Shown in pieces: positions 62,302 to 64,000 of a stretch of 64,000 bases of DNA; position 1 is the stretch's first letter, and every line of letters starts with the position of its first letter. The translations under genes were made by a program, and so were the position numbers. Source of the stretch: Crocinitomicaceae bacterium (GTDB lineage: Bacteria > Bacteroidota > Bacteroidia > Flavobacteriales_D > Crocinitomicaceae). Below the pieces are notes generated by a model. The model saw nothing but the letters and a program-made list of their open reading frames with translations, did no database searches and was not told where the DNA came from. The DNA is taken from NCBI GenBank assembly GCA_030730025.1, contig JANQWC010000012.1, positions 18,235-82,234 on the forward strand. Direction: 5' to 3'.

Positions 62302-63399
62302 TTGAAAGCAAAAACCTACAATAATCTGCAGTTATTAGGTCTGATGTCTGGCACCTCGCTTGACGGGCTCGATATCGCACATGTCGCTTTCGACTTCTCA
62401 AATTCAGAAAACACTGAATTTAAACTAGTTAACTACCGAACCTTTCCCTTATCTCAGCCCATTTTTGAGCAACTCAATCAAATATTTTCACTCAGCGCAC
62501 AGCAAGTTTTTGAGCTCGATCAACAAATAGCGCATTTTTATGCCGCTTGTACCGCGCAATTCATCGCTGATTTTCAAATTGATCCAACCCAAATTACGGC
62601 AATTGCCTCCCACGGACAAACCATTTTTCATCAGCCAGAGAAAGGCTTCACCACGCAAATTGGTTGCGGTGCCACGCTCAATTACCTCACCAAGATTCCG
62701 GTCATCAATCAATTTAGAACGCTAGATGTGAGTGCAGGAGGGCAAGGCGCACCGCTTGTTCCGATTGGAGACCACTACCTCTTCTCGAAATTTGCCGACG
62801 GTTTTCTCAACCTTGGTGGTTTTGCGAATATTTCTAGCCAACAAAATGCAGCGCCGCTCGCCTATGATATTGCACCTGCCAATTTACCCATGAACCGTTG
62901 GATGCAAAGCATCGGAAAGGCCTACGATGAAAACGGAGCTTTAGCGCGAACTGGAAGTGTGGATTTGGCCACCTATCAAAAAGCAATGGCGCTTGAATTT
63001 TTCAAGCAAAGCGGGCCTAAATCCTTAGGGGTAGAATGGATGGAGCAAGCGTATTTACCACTCTTTGAAACCCTCTCCCTTGCCGATCGTTTGCGCACCC
63101 ATATAGAAGTACTTAAAACATTATGCATCAAGCATTTTGAAGCACTTGGCTTGCAAAAAGTTTACCTCACAGGCGGTGGTGCACACAATCAATTTTTAAT
63201 CGAAACGATCCAAAATGCTTTCGTTGGAAAGCTCATTGTGCCCGAGCCAGCACTGATTGATTTCAAGGAAGCCATCATTTTTGCATTTTTGGGCGCGCGC
63301 CATCTCAGAAACGAAACCACAACCCTCCAAGCGGTTACCGGAGCCCAAGAAGCATTGCGCACAGGTGTCTTACACGACTACCAAGGCGTACTCCGCTAA
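62302..63399 (+). CDS. anmK: Anhydro-N-acetylmuramic acid kinase
   Basis: Phosphorylates and opens anhydro-MurNAc, a step in peptidoglycan recycling. The 365-residue ASKHA protein has LGLMSGTSLDGLDIAHV near the start, SHGQTIFHQPEKG, the GAPLVPIGDHYLF segment and NLGGFANIS, and a late YLTGGGAHNQFLIE, all AnmK signatures. There is no ATG before the conserved N-terminus; the start is TTG at 62302. An internal ATG at the MSGTSLDG segment would remove part of the conserved strand and is less likely. Confidence 0.93.
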   Translation: MKAKTYNNLQLLGLMSGTSLDGLDIAHVAFDFSNSENTEFKLVNYRTFPLSQPIFEQLNQIFSLSAQQVFELDQQIAHFYAACTAQFIADFQIDPTQITAIASHGQTIFHQPEKGFTTQIGCGATLNYLTKIPVINQFRTLDVSAGGQGAPLVPIGDHYLFSKFADGFLNLGGFANISSQQNAAPLAYDIAPANLPMNRWMQSIGKAYDENGALARTGSVDLATYQKAMALEFFKQSGPKSLGVEWMEQAYLPLFETLSLADRLRTHIEVLKTLCIKHFEALGLQKVYLTGGGAHNQFLIETIQNAFVGKLIVPEPALIDFKEAIIFAFLGARHLRNETTTLQAVTGAQEALRTGVLHDYQGVLR

Positions 63400-63403
63400 A
63401 AAA

Positions 63404-63436
63404 TTGAGCCTAAACCGCGCAAAAATGGTATTTTTG
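63404..63436 (+). promoter_or_regulatory. Promoter of the amino-acid dehydrogenase gene
   Basis: TTG (63404-63406) and TATTTTTG (63429-63436) are 22 bases apart. The expected leader is about 22 bases. Confidence 0.65.
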
Positions 63437-63463
63437 CAACGCTAACCACCTCAACAAATCCAC

Positions 63464-64000
63464 ATGAAAGACCTCCTCTCCAAATTTGAAAATAAAAGAC
63501 CAGAAATCGTTTTCGAATGGAAAGATGCACTCACCGAAGCAGAAGGCTGGGTTGTGATCAACTCGTTGAGAGGTGGCGCTGCCGGCGGAGGCACAAGAAT
63601 GCGCGTTGGCCTTGACAAACGAGAAGTTGAATCCTTGGCCAAAACCATGGAAGTCAAATTTACAGTAGCTGGCCCAGCCATTGGCGGTGCCAAATCAGGC
63701 ATCAACTTTGACCCCAAAGACCCGCGCAAAAAAGACGTGCTCAAGCGTTGGTTTGCAGCAGTTTCTCCCCTACTCAAATCTTACTACGGTACAGGCGGTG
63801 ACCTCAACGTGGACGAAATCCATGAAGTGATCCCGATGACCGAAGATTGCGGCGTGTGGCATCCACAAGAAGGTGTTTTCAACGGGCACTTCAAACCCAA
63901 CGACGACCAAAAAATCAATCGCATCGGCCAACTCCAACGAGGTGTTGCCAAAGTACTGCAAGACGCAACATACAGTCCTGAACTCAGCAATAATTATGTA
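63464..64000 (+). CDS. Glu/Leu/Phe/Val-type amino-acid dehydrogenase (partial)
   Basis: The window ends inside this gene, so only 179 residues of the N-terminus are seen. The visible part is the substrate-binding domain of the glutamate/leucine dehydrogenase family: RGGAAGGGTRMR and VAGPAIGGAKSGI, with Lys77 in the usual catalytic lysine position, then GTGGDLNVDE. Which amino acid it uses cannot be told without the C-terminal half and a fuller look at the pocket. It has a consensus promoter just upstream, after anmK. Confidence 0.87.
   Translation, partial: MKDLLSKFENKRPEIVFEWKDALTEAEGWVVINSLRGGAAGGGTRMRVGLDKREVESLAKTMEVKFTVAGPAIGGAKSGINFDPKDPRKKDVLKRWFAAVSPLLKSYYGTGGDLNVDEIHEVIPMTEDCGVWHPQEGVFNGHFKPNDDQKINRIGQLQRGVAKVLQDATYSPELSNNYV

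Noticed and set aside
1-64000. CRISPR array, transposon, phage or antiphage island
   Set aside because: No spaced repeats, transposase, integrase, or defence-gene motifs were seen in any of the reading frames; the genes are ordinary core functions.

Overview
The window looks like an ordinary housekeeping stretch of a Bacteroidota chromosome, most likely a Flavobacteriia-type organism. The support is gldF and gldG, three type IX secretion cargo proteins (one with the gliding-type C-terminal domain, two with short sorting tails), a GLPGLI protein, a DUF5686-type barrel, a PafA-type phosphatase, and promoters of the Bacteroidota form TTG-N19-22-TAnnTTTG. I cannot name a genus. No phage, insertion sequence, CRISPR array or integrated island was seen. 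Genes are packed tightly and no gap exceeds about 200 bases.

Layout: 1-2307 is rpsB tail, tsf, pyrH, frr (translation and UMP). 2304-7802 on the minus strand is one run: phoH, purC, panB, then a three-gene metal-chelate/cobalamin-type ABC importer. 7894-9294 holds a SAM hydrolase, an ABM-fold protein and a cold-shock protein. 9385-16748 holds gldF, gldG, a companion gene and a giant PKD-repeat secreted protein. A tRNA-Phe follows on the minus strand. 16950-22291 runs coaX, an outer-membrane protein, lptC, a small membrane protein and a DUF5686-type barrel; lspA and a DksA-like gene face it. 23502-30391 is a plus-strand run: a membrane protein, purQ, purD, a CorC-like protein, a HAD phosphatase, ruvB and queG. 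30461-32718 is kynurenine 3-monooxygenase plus an unknown envelope protein. 32748-37117 on the minus strand is pafA, a class III aminotransferase, metF and an unknown. 37203-42510 holds a secreted SprB-repeat-like protein, a VWD-domain protein, two divergent OmpR-type response regulators without adjacent kinases, and tsaB. 42477-48658 holds an M23 peptidase, then a coiled-coil protein, zapA, rny, DAHP synthase-chorismate mutase and aroA. 48655-50253 is ruvX, def and a TPR-like lipoprotein. 50300-58283 holds a lipoprotein, a TonB-type receptor, a GLPGLI protein, rfbA, a prenyl synthase and a secreted protein. 58350-64000 holds an esterase, a heavy-metal-domain lipoprotein, two paralogous lipoproteins, 3-hydroxyanthranilate dioxygenase, an acyl-CoA dehydrogenase, anmK and the start of an amino-acid dehydrogenase.

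Pathway links: kmo (30461) and the 3-hydroxyanthranilate dioxygenase (60574) imply tryptophan-to-NAD synthesis, though 30 kb apart. panB and coaX serve CoA; purC, purQ and purD serve purines; the DAHP synthase-chorismate mutase fusion and aroA serve the shikimate pathway. lspA, lptC and anmK serve the envelope.

I did not find a convincing new multi-gene system. The best leads are a recurrent promoter placed so that several mRNAs should start at, or a few bases from, the start codon; a hairpin in a response-regulator leader; a terminator hairpin that begins inside a coding region; and a VWD-domain protein with a proline-rich tail.
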